Shown here piece after piece: positions 17,002-24,753 of a stretch of 64,000 nt of DNA. This DNA comes from Verrucomicrobiota bacterium (GTDB taxonomy: Bacteria > Chlamydiota > Chlamydiia > Chlamydiales > Rhabdochlamydiaceae). The stretch spans positions 1-64,000 of the forward strand of contig JAFEGW010000008.1 of NCBI GenBank assembly GCA_018239715.1, written 5' to 3'. The position numbers and the translations under genes are program-made. The notes under the pieces were generated by a model. It saw nothing but the letters and a program-made list of their open reading frames with translations, ran no database searches and had not been told where the DNA came from. Each line of letters starts with the position of its first letter. Position 1 is the stretch's first letter.

Positions 17002-17681
17002 AAAATTGTCCTTCTCTAAATATCTTTAATTTTGGTAATTGAATTTTTACCAATGAAACAAACAATAAATCAAAAAAGACTTTACAGGTTAATAAAATTT
17101 TAATGGAAGAAGAAGATTTTGTTGTATACTTCGATTTTAAAAAACGATCGAATCTCTTTGTGTTCGTCTTTTTTTTTAGAAAGCATGGCTCATTAACATG
17201 CCCATATCGGTTGCATATTCATGATCTTGGCTTTGCCTTTCGACGCCGAAAAACCCGGCCATTCATACCTGGGACGATCGTAAAGCTAGCTGTAGTAGTC
17301 AATATAGCTAGCTTTACGATCGTCGAACCCTTATAGGCCCCAGTAGAACGTGGAGCTTTGACACAGCCCAATTTAGCGAAATTTTGACGTATCTAACCTT
17401 TCAAGCCCCTTCGATGATGAGGAGAAAAAAAGGAAATCCTCAACAGCCTCTTCATCTAGCCAAAGCTTTAACCGTCCTCTAAAGAAACTTTTAATTCCTT
17501 TTTTGAAACAATCTCTAGAGATCTTGCTTGATACTTGCAAAAATTTTTACTCTCACCCTTGATGATATCCATATCAGCAATAGAATTCCTCTCCGATAAG
17601 ATCTGTACCTTTCACTTTCCATATCTCCTCACCTCCCCGGAAAATATCCGAGATACATGGGTCCGTGTGAAAACCGAATGA
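17002..17681. other. 680-nt gap, probably decayed sequence
   Basis: No convincing gene. A 77-codon plus-strand ORF (17103-17336) has a low-complexity Phe/Val-rich start, no Shine-Dalgarno and runs through an inverted repeat, so I do not call it. The composition changes at about 17220 from very AT-rich to more GC-rich, hinting at inserted or relic DNA. It contains the perfect inverted repeat listed separately. Confidence 0.4.
17273..17324. repeat. Perfect 19-bp inverted repeat with 14-nt loop
   Basis: Arm GACGATCGTAAAGCTAGCT (17273-17291) is exactly complementary to 17306-17324; loop 17292-17305. No U-run follows on either strand, so it is not an ordinary Rho-independent terminator. It could be a mobile-element relic, a cruciform, or a long hairpin in a transcript crossing the gap. 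Confidence 0.7.
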
Positions 17682-19058
17682 TTATTGAATTCTGAGCCAG
17701 ACAAGGGCCCTGCCTTTCCCTTTTGAAATGAGATAGCCCTTTCTTTTGAGCTCAGCCAGAATGTATTGCAAAGTTCGTTTGGAGATTCGAGATTCTACCT
17801 TCTTGAAAATCTCACGCACAGCCAGGGTTTGACCTGCTTCAAAAAGACTGAGAATTTCGACTTCGAGATTCATCAATTCACTTTCAGCTGTTTCTCTAAA
17901 AGTTAAGGTCGTTTGGGGGCTTGGATAGAAAGTGACACGGATATAAGTTCCCAATTCCTCCCATTTGGGCTGCGGATACCCCCCTTCTCGGCAAGCTTCC
18001 ATTATTCTTTTATAGCCGCTGCCCCACTCTTCCATCCATTTCAATTCATGAAAGACCCTTGCGATCACTCTATTCCGTACACGGCTGACACCCGCTTTAA
18101 AATCATCCAAAGTAAACCCAAAAGGAAACATTCCTGGGTTTTGAATTTCCAACCGATTATTGAAAATCGCTATTTGAATATGCGAGCCCGATAGAGAATA
18201 ATCGGCATGAACCAAGGCATTAATCAAAGCTTCTCGCAGAGCGACAGGTGAATATTCAGGAATATCTCTTCGGAAAATATTTTTAATCTCCGCAGCCATG
18301 CGAGTGTTCCTAGCAACGAACTTGAGAACTTCCTCCACGGCATCCAAAATAGTTCCCTCGACATCTAATCGATCTAGAATGCTCGCTTTATCATTGCCTA
18401 AAAAACGAGCGCAGCTCACCCTTGCATCCGGAACCCACTGACTCCGGATTTCTTTTTTTCCGAAAAGAATCAAGCCTCCGACAGAAGGCACATATCTGCG
18501 ATCTACCGCGCTGAGAATGCCTAAAGATCGGAATTTTTCTTCGGTGCTCTCTTTTTTAAGGCTAGCAAAACGATGAACGGCTGCTTCCAGTTGCAGTGCA
18601 TCTTTAGATACATCTACAAGCGGCTGCTGATCGTATGAAAGCATCAAAACCGTGCGCTGAAGTTCAGCCAAAAGCTCGGGGCTTGCAGGCCGATTAGTCG
18701 TTCCTAGTCGAACATAAACACCTTGGGGAATGCCTTCTTTTTTCAAATAAAAAGGTGCCCTCCAATGAGACACCTTAACGATGAGAAGATCTTTCCCCTC
18801 TACGGTTGCTATTTCTATGTCGGGAAAAATTGATGGCCGAATGTTATCAGAAATAGAACTCGCCAGCGCCTCTTCGGCTTTGAACACATCTTTGACTCCA
18901 ACTAGTCCTCCCTCTGATGACCGGCCGATGATCAAGGTCCCTCCAGCCGTATTGGCAAAGGCTATGACAGTCTTAAGAATCGGCTCCAAGGACGAAATGT
19001 CTCTCTTGAACTCCAATACCTTGGATTCAGGTAGATATAGCAATTTTTCGATTTCCAT
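17682..19058 (-). CDS. AlbA_2/Schlafen-type DNA-binding protein with RecG-C-like HATPase module and winged helix
   Basis: 458 residues, usual length for this family of putative transcription regulators. N-terminal AlbA_2 domain at about 8-110 (ESKVLEFKRD, then ANTAGGTLIIG). Central region with LREALINALVHADYS and NRLEIQNPGMFP, the HATPase_c_4-like signature found in proteins annotated as ATP-dependent DNA helicase RecG-related regulators. The C-terminal 70 residues (LAVREIFKKVESRISKRTLQ) look like a winged helix. It is probably a DNA-binding regulator, perhaps of its own promoter, which carries phased repeats. It lies 49 nt behind the MFS gene on the same strand but has its own promoter-like sequence. 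Confidence 0.82.
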   Translation of the reverse strand: MEIEKLLYLPESKVLEFKRDISSLEPILKTVIAFANTAGGTLIIGRSSEGGLVGVKDVFKAEEALASSISDNIRPSIFPDIEIATVEGKDLLIVKVSHWRAPFYLKKEGIPQGVYVRLGTTNRPASPELLAELQRTVLMLSYDQQPLVDVSKDALQLEAAVHRFASLKKESTEEKFRSLGILSAVDRRYVPSVGGLILFGKKEIRSQWVPDARVSCARFLGNDKASILDRLDVEGTILDAVEEVLKFVARNTRMAAEIKNIFRRDIPEYSPVALREALINALVHADYSLSGSHIQIAIFNNRLEIQNPGMFPFGFTLDDFKAGVSRVRNRVIARVFHELKWMEEWGSGYKRIMEACREGGYPQPKWEELGTYIRVTFYPSPQTTLTFRETAESELMNLEVEILSLFEAGQTLAVREIFKKVESRISKRTLQYILAELKRKGYLISKGKGRALVWLRIQ

Positions 19059-19063
19059 AAGCT

Positions 19064-19107
19064 AATTATGCAAAATCGCGCAAAATCGTGCAATCTAATT
19101 TGCGCAA
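19064..19107 (-). promoter_or_regulatory. Leaderless promoter with 10-bp-phased repeats before the AlbA_2 gene
   Basis: On the minus strand, TTGCAC (19093-19088), a 17-nt spacer and CATAAT (19070-19065) form a good promoter, only 6 nt before the ATG, with no Shine-Dalgarno. The same DNA holds units of the type TTGC(A/G)(C/T)(G/A)ATT in exact 10-bp register (19064-19073, 19074-19083, 19084-19093), plus a related fourth TTGCGCAAATT at 19097-19107. Repeats that cover -35 to -10 once per helical turn suggest cooperative repressor binding, plausibly by the product itself. Confidence 0.65.
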
Positions 19108-20331
19108 TTAAGATACGGCCTTGACTCGAGCTTTGGCATAATGCCGAATGACCCAGCTAGCAGCCGCTCCGATGGCAACTAAATAGATCCCTGGCGCCCA
19201 GACCCACCCTGTGGCTCGATAGAGCCAGAGGCAAATAGCGGATGAGGGCGCTCCGATCAGCTGAGAGCCCAGAGCGCTCCCTAAGCAAAGAACCGTATAC
19301 CGATGCTCCGGCGCAACGCGCTCCAGGGCCCAGGCATGATATGGCGCAGCAAAAGCTACTCCGAAGATGACTAAGGTCAAGCGGATGAAAATCACTGTCC
19401 CCCAGCTTGCTCCTCCCACAAAATAAAATAGCGGGATCGCTAAAACGGCCGACCAAAATGCCGCTGCAAACATCACCTTTTCCTTGCCCCATCGATGGGC
19501 CAAATACCCAAAAACAGGCAGTAAAAGCATATCCAAGAAAAGGAGAAGCGTATTGACCTGCATGACAGCTGTCTTGGTCAGGGAAGTCACGAGAGGGACA
19601 TAGCCGTTCATTAAGACGCAAGGAAGCGAATAGGTCGTATAGGAAAATCCCGCTGCGGCAATAAGGGCAAACAGAGTTTTCCTCTGCTCTCGAAAGACCT
19701 GTTTCAAGGGAATCTGGGGAGCAGCGGCAGGACTTTCTGGCGGAGTCTTCAGACGCAAGAAAAGTCCCATCAGGGCAGCTAAGCCTCCCAGCCAAAATAA
19801 AAACCGCCATCCCTCTTCGATATAGCCTTGCATGCTCAAGAAAGCGACCAAGCCAGAAGCGGCGACATATCCTACAATCGAAGAGGCGCCATAGAAGCCG
19901 CTGAGTAGACTCCTCCGTTCTGGAGCTGTATTTTCCAGGACATAAAGCGCTGCTCCTGTCGATTCCCCTGCAGTAAAAAAGCTCTGCATCATTCTAGCAA
20001 GGGCAAGACTTAACGGGGCCCAAGCCCCCACGGTTTGATAGACAGGCAGGCAACCGATCGCCACCGTGCTGATGGCAATGCCCAAAAGCGAGCAGCCCAG
20101 GGCAAAGGGACGACCATAGCGGTCGCCTATCCGGCCAAAAACCAATGACCCTAGAGGTTTAGCTAAATGACCTAAGGGAAGCATGGCATAGGTTAAAATC
20201 AAGGCTGTAGTAGGATCTTCGGATCCAAAAAAAAGAGGTGCAAGGAAGGGAGCTAAAAGGCCAAAGAGAGCCTTATCGTAGTTGCCGAGCATATTGCCGA
20301 TCATCCCGGCTAATCGGTCGCGCAGTCGCAT
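19108..20331 (-). CDS. MFS (MHS-like) transporter under TPP riboswitch, predicted thiamine importer
   Basis: 407 residues from the ATG at 20331, which has AGGGAG 5 nt upstream; the longer frame to 20424 would run through the riboswitch and is rejected. It is an MFS protein of about 12 TM helices, with GNMLGNYDKALFG at the first helix and the loop 2-3 motif RIGDRYGRP, resembling the metabolite:H+ symporter branch. Family membership alone gives no substrate, but the 5' leader is a THI-box RNA, so uptake of thiamine or a precursor is predicted. This makes sense for an intracellular bacterium that depends on its host for vitamins. It is at the inner membrane. The next gene downstream (AlbA_2) has its own promoter. 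Confidence 0.85.
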   Translation of the reverse strand: MRLRDRLAGMIGNMLGNYDKALFGLLAPFLAPLFFGSEDPTTALILTYAMLPLGHLAKPLGSLVFGRIGDRYGRPFALGCSLLGIAISTVAIGCLPVYQTVGAWAPLSLALARMMQSFFTAGESTGAALYVLENTAPERRSLLSGFYGASSIVGYVAASGLVAFLSMQGYIEEGWRFLFWLGGLAALMGLFLRLKTPPESPAAAPQIPLKQVFREQRKTLFALIAAAGFSYTTYSLPCVLMNGYVPLVTSLTKTAVMQVNTLLLFLDMLLLPVFGYLAHRWGKEKVMFAAAFWSAVLAIPLFYFVGGASWGTVIFIRLTLVIFGVAFAAPYHAWALERVAPEHRYTVLCLGSALGSQLIGAPSSAICLWLYRATGWVWAPGIYLVAIGAAASWVIRHYAKARVKAVS

Positions 20332-20338
20332 GTTTTTC

Positions 20339-20361
20339 TCCCTATTTGTAAGCAATAGGGA
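20339..20361 (-). promoter_or_regulatory. Hairpin sequestering the Shine-Dalgarno of the MFS gene
   Basis: In the transcript, CCCTATT and AATAGGG (7-nt loop, one further T-A pair) form a stem that hides the AGGGAG Shine-Dalgarno of ATG 20331. A second hairpin (GAAAGGTC/GACCTTTC, 20363-20386) separates it from the aptamer. The aptamer's 3' strand GTAGGGA (20397-20391) can pair with the same TCCCTA, giving a mutually exclusive switch: free aptamer strand means open Shine-Dalgarno, TPP-bound aptamer means hidden Shine-Dalgarno. Confidence 0.6.
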
Positions 20362-20384
20362 AGAAAGGTCATTAGAAAGACCTT

Positions 20385-20478
20385 TCACACTCCCTACGCT
20401 GGCATAACCCAGATCAAGTAACAAGAGTTGGCTTTGTTTCAGCCTCTCAGCCTGATAGCATCAGGCACCTCTGGTGAT
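20385..20478 (-). promoter_or_regulatory. TPP riboswitch aptamer (THI box)
   Basis: The minus strand shows the THI-box elements in order: GAGGTGCC, hairpin CCTGAT-GCT-ATCAGG, CTGAGA, a variable stem-loop (GGCT...AGCC), then CTTGATCTGG, GTTATGCCAGCG and TAGGGA. Short P1 arms TCAC/GTGA close it. Only the known TPP aptamer has CUGAGA followed by GAUCUGG...AUGCCAGCGUAGGGA. It lies in the 5' leader of the MFS gene. Confidence 0.93.
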
Positions 20479-20504
20479 GGATAAAAATATACACGAATAC
20501 AATG

Positions 20505-20533
20505 AAAAAGACCATCTTTTGGATGGTCTTTTT
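20505..20533 (-). terminator. Terminator of the fab-acpP operon
   Basis: Perfect 12-bp stem AAAAAGACCATC / GATGGTCTTTTT with a 5-nt loop, 22 nt behind acpP. A and T runs on both sides make it usable in both directions. Confidence 0.85.
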
Positions 20534-20554
20534 GAGAAAAAATAAGGACTTAAA

Positions 20555-20794
20555 TTAAGCGCCTTTTTTCTTCTTGATGTATTCGACGACATCTCCGACG
20601 GTTTTGAGCTTTTCAGCATCTTCTTCAGAGATTTCAAAGCCGAAACGCTCTTCGAAAGTCATAATGAGCTCTGTCAAGTCGAGAGAATCTGCGTTGAGGT
20701 CCTCGATAAATGACTTTTCGAGCGTAACATCCGCTGCGTCAACACCAAGTTGCTCGACAACGATGTCTATGACGTCTTTTTCTAGAGATGACAT
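20555..20794 (-). CDS. acpP: Acyl carrier protein
   Basis: 79 residues from the second ATG ([12 protein letters not shown]); an ATG two codons upstream (20800) is also possible but sits only 3 nt from AAGGAA. It carries growing fatty acyl chains on a 4'-phosphopantetheine arm attached to Ser in the motif [10 protein letters not shown] (Ser about residue 37). The protein is acidic and four-helical, with normal length. It is the last gene of fabH-fabD-fabG-acpP, the standard chlamydial order, and is followed by a strong terminator. Cytoplasmic. Confidence 0.95.
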   Translation of the reverse strand: MSSLEKDVIDIVVEQLGVDAADVTLEKSFIEDLNADSLDLTELIMTFEERFGFEISEEDAEKLKTVGDVVEYIKKKKGA

Positions 20795-20834
20795 AAGCAT
20801 ACTTTCCTTACGGGTTTCAAGTTAATAAGTTTTT

Positions 20835-21593
20835 TCACATGACCATTCCGCCGTCGACGGTCAGCACCTGTCCTGTCATATAATCAGACCAGTCGCTTGC
20901 TAAGAAGACCGCTGCTTTGGCGATATCTTCCGGGTTGCCGAGCCGCCCCATGGGCACTTTCTGCATAATGGCTTCTTTCTGCGCATCGGTTAAAACATCC
21001 GTCATCGATGTTTTAATAAAACCAGGAGCGATGCAATTGACGCAGATCCCGCGGCTTGCAACCTCTTGGGCCAGGGACTTGGTAAATCCTATCATCCCTG
21101 CTTTTGATGCGGCGTAATTGGCCTGTCCTGCATTGCCTGTAAGGCCGACAACGGAAGTAATATTGATAATCTTCCCGCTGCGGGCCTTGATCATAGGCCT
21201 TACAAGAGCTTGGCAAGTATTATAAACAGATTTAAGATTCACGGCAATGACTCGATCCCAATCTTCCTCGCTCATCTTCATTAAAAGACCGTCTCGAGTG
21301 ATCCCTGCGTTATTGACCAAAATGTCGATTTTGCCGAAGGCCGTTGTAATTTCTTGAATTGCTGCATCGGCGGCCTGTTTATTAGCGACATCGACAAGCT
21401 TTGAAAGAATTTTTTGAGTGGGGAAAGCTTTATGCTGCTCTAATAAGGCAACGACTTCAGCCGCCCGCTCGGCATGGGTGCCGAAAATCGCGACATGAGC
21501 TCCTTGCTTAGCAAAGGCGAGGGCAATTTCTTTTCCAATTCCTGCTGTTCCGCCCGTGATAACAGCCGCTTTATCCTTGAGTTGATGCTGCAT
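20835..21593 (-). CDS. fabG: 3-oxoacyl-ACP reductase
   Basis: 252 residues, full length for FabG. Short-chain dehydrogenase fold with NADP-binding TGGTAGIGKEIA near the N-terminus, NNAG, the catalytic Ser in INITSVVGL and YxxxK in YAASKAG. It reduces 3-ketoacyl-ACP to 3-hydroxyacyl-ACP with NADPH in type II fatty acid synthesis. Its start overlaps the end of fabD by 23 nt, so translation is probably coupled. Cytoplasmic, in the fab operon. Confidence 0.95.
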   Translation of the reverse strand: MQHQLKDKAAVITGGTAGIGKEIALAFAKQGAHVAIFGTHAERAAEVVALLEQHKAFPTQKILSKLVDVANKQAADAAIQEITTAFGKIDILVNNAGITRDGLLMKMSEEDWDRVIAVNLKSVYNTCQALVRPMIKARSGKIINITSVVGLTGNAGQANYAASKAGMIGFTKSLAQEVASRGICVNCIAPGFIKTSMTDVLTDAQKEAIMQKVPMGRLGNPEDIAKAAVFLASDWSDYMTGQVLTVDGGMVM

Positions 21594-22503
21594 ATAAGTT
21601 CTCGAGTTGTGCCAAATCTGTTGTTTTTTCGATGTTCAGAGTTTGCCCTTTCACACCTATTTTTTTATTCATGCCTGTCAGCGTCTTGCCAGGTCCGATT
21701 TCGATGAAGAGGTCGACGTCTTCCAAAAGGCGGATCCCTTTCTCCCACTGGGTCGGAGATGCCACTTGAGCTATCAGATGCTCGCGGATTTCAGGAATTG
21801 AGTCAACAAAATCTCCAGGCACGTTCATGACGAGCTGAACGGGGCTCTCCAGTAAAGGGACGGAGAGAAGATAAGATTTAAGTTTTTCTTGGGCCGATCG
21901 CATGAAAGGAGTATGGAAAGCTCCGGAGACTTCTAAAGGAAGCACTCGTTTAGCCCCTTGAGCTTTTAAGCGCTCTTCTGCTTCAGCCATCGCTGAAACA
22001 GCTCCTGCAATCACGACTTGTCCAGGGCAGTTTAAATTGGCGATCCAGACATCGGCAGGAAGGTTCGCAGCCACAAGAGCTGGATCCATTCCTAAAACCA
22101 CTCTCATAGTCCCTTGCCGCTCCAAGCAGGCCTCTTGCATATATTGTCCCCTTGCAGCGACGATTTTCAAAGCATCGGCAAAAGATATGCGGCCGGAGGC
22201 GTATAAAGCGGTATATTCCCCTAAGCTTAAACCCGCACAAATAGAGGGCTGCAAGTGAGGAAACTGCTGCTGAATACAGCGTAAAATCGCCACACTGACA
22301 ATGAAAATCGCCGGCTGGCTGTTTTTTGTCAGGATGAGTTCTTGCTCAGGCCCTTCCAGGATTAAACGGGTAAAATCGGTCGAGAGGATTTTAGAAGCTT
22401 CTTCAAACGTTTCACGGACAATCGGAAAGGCCTCATAAAAATCATGGGCCATGCCAACATATTGAGCCCCTTGTCCAGGAAAAATAAAAGCGATTTTATT
22501 CAT
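21571..22503 (-). CDS. fabD: Malonyl-CoA:ACP transacylase
   Basis: 310 residues from the ATG at 22503 (MNKIAFIFPGQGAQYVGM). A frame 13 codons longer exists, but FabD proteins begin just before the FPGQG motif. The nucleophile Ser is in GLSLGEYTAL and the active-site His in GAFHTPFM. It transfers malonyl from CoA to ACP. The start lies inside the last codons of fabH (8-nt overlap) and the end overlaps fabG, giving a tightly coupled cassette. Confidence 0.95.
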   Translation of the reverse strand: MNKIAFIFPGQGAQYVGMAHDFYEAFPIVRETFEEASKILSTDFTRLILEGPEQELILTKNSQPAIFIVSVAILRCIQQQFPHLQPSICAGLSLGEYTALYASGRISFADALKIVAARGQYMQEACLERQGTMRVVLGMDPALVAANLPADVWIANLNCPGQVVIAGAVSAMAEAEERLKAQGAKRVLPLEVSGAFHTPFMRSAQEKLKSYLLSVPLLESPVQLVMNVPGDFVDSIPEIREHLIAQVASPTQWEKGIRLLEDVDLFIEIGPGKTLTGMNKKIGVKGQTLNIEKTTDLAQLENLYAASTQG

Positions 22504-23494
22504 AAGAAAGGACAGACGCTCCCCAAGTGAGTCCAGCTCCAAAAGCCGTCAGAAGAATATTATCTCCTTTCTGGGTCGACTCTTGCCGGATCAGTTCATC
22601 TAAAGCAATTCCCAGCGAAGAAGCCGACGTATTGCCGTATTTATGGATCGTGATGAAAACCTTTTCCATTGGCACTTCGAACCGTTTTGCCAAAGCCTCG
22701 ATAATGCGCATATTAGCCTGGTGAGGAACGAGCCAAGAAATCTCTGATTCTTTCAGTCCTGCCTTTTCAATCGACTCTTTTGAAGCAAATTCCATGCGGC
22801 GGACCGCGTGCTTAAAGACTTCCTTTCCTTCCATTTGCAGATAGTGCAGGTTGCAATCGACCGTCTCTCGGCTGGCCGGCTTTCGAGATCCTCCTGCGGG
22901 AAGGATAAGAAGCTGAGCAAGCTCTCCATCGGCTCCCAAGGAGACATCGCGGATAGCAAATCCCTGTCCTTCGGAAGAAATTACAGCGGCGGAAGCTCCA
23001 TCGCCGAAAAGGACGCAGGTGTTGCGGTCTTGATAGTTGACAATGCTGGAGAGTTTTTCGGAGGCCACTATCAGGATGTTTTTGTAGATGCCGGACTCAA
23101 TAAAAGCTTTTGCCATTGCCAAAGCGTAAAGGTACCCTGTGCAAGCTGCTTGGACGTCCACTGCAGCCGCCTTCATAGCGCCGAGCTGAGACTGGATTAA
23201 ACAGGCAGTACTCGGAAAGACATAATCTGGAGTTAAGGTGGCAAATAAGATAAGGTCTAAGCTTTCAGGAGAGATTTTAGAAGCTTCCAACGCTTTTTTA
23301 GCGGCTTCCAGGCCCATATCGGAGGTAAACTCATCGGGGCGGGCAATCCTCCGCTCTTTCATTCCTGTGCGGGTGACAATCCACTCATCACTAGTCTCAA
23401 CCATCTTCTCAAGATCTTGATTGGTCAGGACTTTCTCGGGGACATAGCTCCCCGTGCCAATAATTTTTGCAGTAGGTCGATTAAAATTTTGCAT
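22496..23494 (-). CDS. fabH: 3-oxoacyl-ACP synthase III
   Basis: 332 residues. Catalytic triad visible: Cys118 in QAACTGYLYAL, His in VPHQANMRI and Asn in KYGNTSASS. It starts fatty acid synthesis by condensing acetyl-CoA with malonyl-ACP. First gene of the fab operon; no Shine-Dalgarno before the ATG, and a TATAAT box only 8 nt upstream, so the mRNA may be leaderless. Cytoplasmic. The operon order matches Chlamydia. Confidence 0.95.
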   Translation of the reverse strand: MQNFNRPTAKIIGTGSYVPEKVLTNQDLEKMVETSDEWIVTRTGMKERRIARPDEFTSDMGLEAAKKALEASKISPESLDLILFATLTPDYVFPSTACLIQSQLGAMKAAAVDVQAACTGYLYALAMAKAFIESGIYKNILIVASEKLSSIVNYQDRNTCVLFGDGASAAVISSEGQGFAIRDVSLGADGELAQLLILPAGGSRKPASRETVDCNLHYLQMEGKEVFKHAVRRMEFASKESIEKAGLKESEISWLVPHQANMRIIEALAKRFEVPMEKVFITIHKYGNTSASSLGIALDELIRQESTQKGDNILLTAFGAGLTWGASVLSYE

Positions 23495-23502
23495 GATTAA
23501 TT

Positions 23503-23531
23503 ATTATACCGGAAAAACCAAAAAAAGAGAA
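23503..23531 (-). promoter_or_regulatory. Candidate leaderless promoter of the fab operon
   Basis: Perfect TATAAT on the minus strand (23508-23503), 8 nt before the fabH ATG, with a weak -35 (TTCTCT) 17 nt further up and a T-rich spacer. No ribosome binding site lies between the -10 box and the ATG. Confidence 0.5.
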
Positions 23532-23664
23532 TCCTATTCCTTTGTCAAATAAAAAAAATTTACTTTAAATTACATCGACGAAATGGATGGATTCCTACGG
23601 ATAGGCTTTCAAAAAGCCTAAATCGTTAAATATTTATTTGAAAATAAAAAAATTGAAGGAAAAA

Positions 23665-23694
23665 TTGCCAGAAAGTCAAAATTTATGAGATAAC
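23665..23694 (+). promoter_or_regulatory. Candidate promoter of the 23703 operon, near-leaderless
   Basis: TTGCCA, 18-nt spacer, GATAAC, then 8 nt to the ATG at 23703. No Shine-Dalgarno is present. The rest of 23495-23664 is AT-rich intergenic DNA without other signals. Confidence 0.4.
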
Positions 23695-23702
23695 ATAGCC
23701 TT

Positions 23703-23966
23703 ATGAAGAAATTGATTCGAACAGTTCTCATTATTGCTCTCTTAAGTTTATCTTCGTCTATCCAAGGCAATGACAGCCTCCAAGATACCGCTAAAGAAAC
23801 GGATCAACTCTGGCGCTCGGGCGCAGGGGCCCATGATGGTTCCTATACAGCCGTCAGCGCCTCGATGATCGCCTGGGGAGTCGGGCTCGGAGTCGGAATT
23901 GCTGTTCTTGCAGCAGTCTTGCATCAAAGCAAAAAGGGCGGCGGTGGGCATCATCACTGTCACTAA
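23703..23966 (+). CDS. Small exported/membrane protein with Gly-His tail
   Basis: 87 residues. N-terminal signal peptide or anchor (KKLIRTVLIIALLSLSSSIQG), a polar middle with RSGAGAHDGSY, one strongly hydrophobic segment (about 52-73) and a C-terminal tail of four Gly followed by HHHCH. Topology is probably one TM after signal cleavage, with the His/Cys tail on the cytoplasmic side. The tail could bind metal ions. The same plan recurs two genes downstream (24750), which suggests a related pair. Not recognised as a known family. Confidence 0.7.
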   Translation: MKKLIRTVLIIALLSLSSSIQGNDSLQDTAKETDQLWRSGAGAHDGSYTAVSASMIAWGVGLGVGIAVLAAVLHQSKKGGGGHHHCH

Positions 23967-24753
23967 GAAAATAGCGCCTTTATTCTTTCTCTGCTTTGCG
24001 ATGGTCGGATGCACCTCTAAACCTGACCCTAAAAATACCGCTTTGTTAGAAACGCCTCGGCAAGAAATCACCGTAGAAGATTCTGACCATTGTTATTTCA
24101 TTCCGCCTCCAGGCTGGGATTTGGCCGATCGATCGAAGCTATCCCCCCGCGTGAAGATTTGTTTTATCGGGAAAACTTCGAAAAACCTCCGCCCTTCCGT
24201 CAATTTGGCCACGGAAAAGGTCGATATTTCTCTCAAGGCCTATGTCGATATTGTAAAACGCGATTGCGCAAATGATCCGAATACTCGTTGGCGCGACTTA
24301 GGAAAATTTCAGACTCCCCTGGGCGAAGGAAGACTGACAGAGCGGGAAGTCAAAACAGAATGGGGCGTCTCCCGGCAAATCCAATTGATTGTCATCAAAG
24401 ACAACACGGCTTATATCCTGACCGCCGGAGCTGACAAAGAGGAGTTTCCCCGCTATTATAAGGATTTTGAAGCTGTGCTCCGGTCTCTCAATATAGCGGA
24501 GGATTTAGCCGCTTCCTATCCTACAGCAGAGAAAAGATCAGCCCTCCGCGATTTGATTGGAAAACTGCAAGCCGATTTCAAAAAAACTACCGATCAAAAA
24601 ATAGCAATGGAAGATACGCTGGATGATTTCATCCAAGAGTCATGGGAGCCTTTTCAACAAAAAGTGATTAACGACTTTACGGAAATGGGTCCCTACTGGC
24701 AAATTCTTTTACTACGAGATATACAACACCAACTTTTAAAGAGGCCCGCATGA
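23944..24753 (+). CDS. Lipoprotein, PsbP/DcrB-like
   Basis: 269 residues if started at GTG 23944 (a longer frame begins at 23899 but would read through the neighbour's TM segment). The N-terminus is a lipoprotein signal with lipobox-like AMVGC followed by TSKPDPKN. The body, with YFIPPPGWDLADRSKL, then YILTAGADKEEF and FEAVLRSLNI, resembles the PsbP/Mog1/DcrB fold seen in bacterial lipoproteins. The last 70 residues are helical. The gene overlaps the preceding one by 23 nt and the next by 4 nt (ATGA). Probably anchored in the envelope; function unknown. The start choice is moderately uncertain. Confidence 0.7.
   Translation: MGIITVTKKIAPLFFLCFAMVGCTSKPDPKNTALLETPRQEITVEDSDHCYFIPPPGWDLADRSKLSPRVKICFIGKTSKNLRPSVNLATEKVDISLKAYVDIVKRDCANDPNTRWRDLGKFQTPLGEGRLTEREVKTEWGVSRQIQLIVIKDNTAYILTAGADKEEFPRYYKDFEAVLRSLNIAEDLAASYPTAEKRSALRDLIGKLQADFKKTTDQKIAMEDTLDDFIQESWEPFQQKVINDFTEMGPYWQILLLRDIQHQLLKRPA

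Noticed and set aside
17103-17336. 77-codon ORF in the 17-kb gap
   Set aside because: Low-complexity start, no Shine-Dalgarno, and the second half is created by the inverted repeat.
20332-20424. Longer N-terminus for the MFS protein
   Set aside because: The extra 31 codons run through the 3' part of the TPP aptamer and its expression platform; the ATG at 20331 has the proper Shine-Dalgarno.
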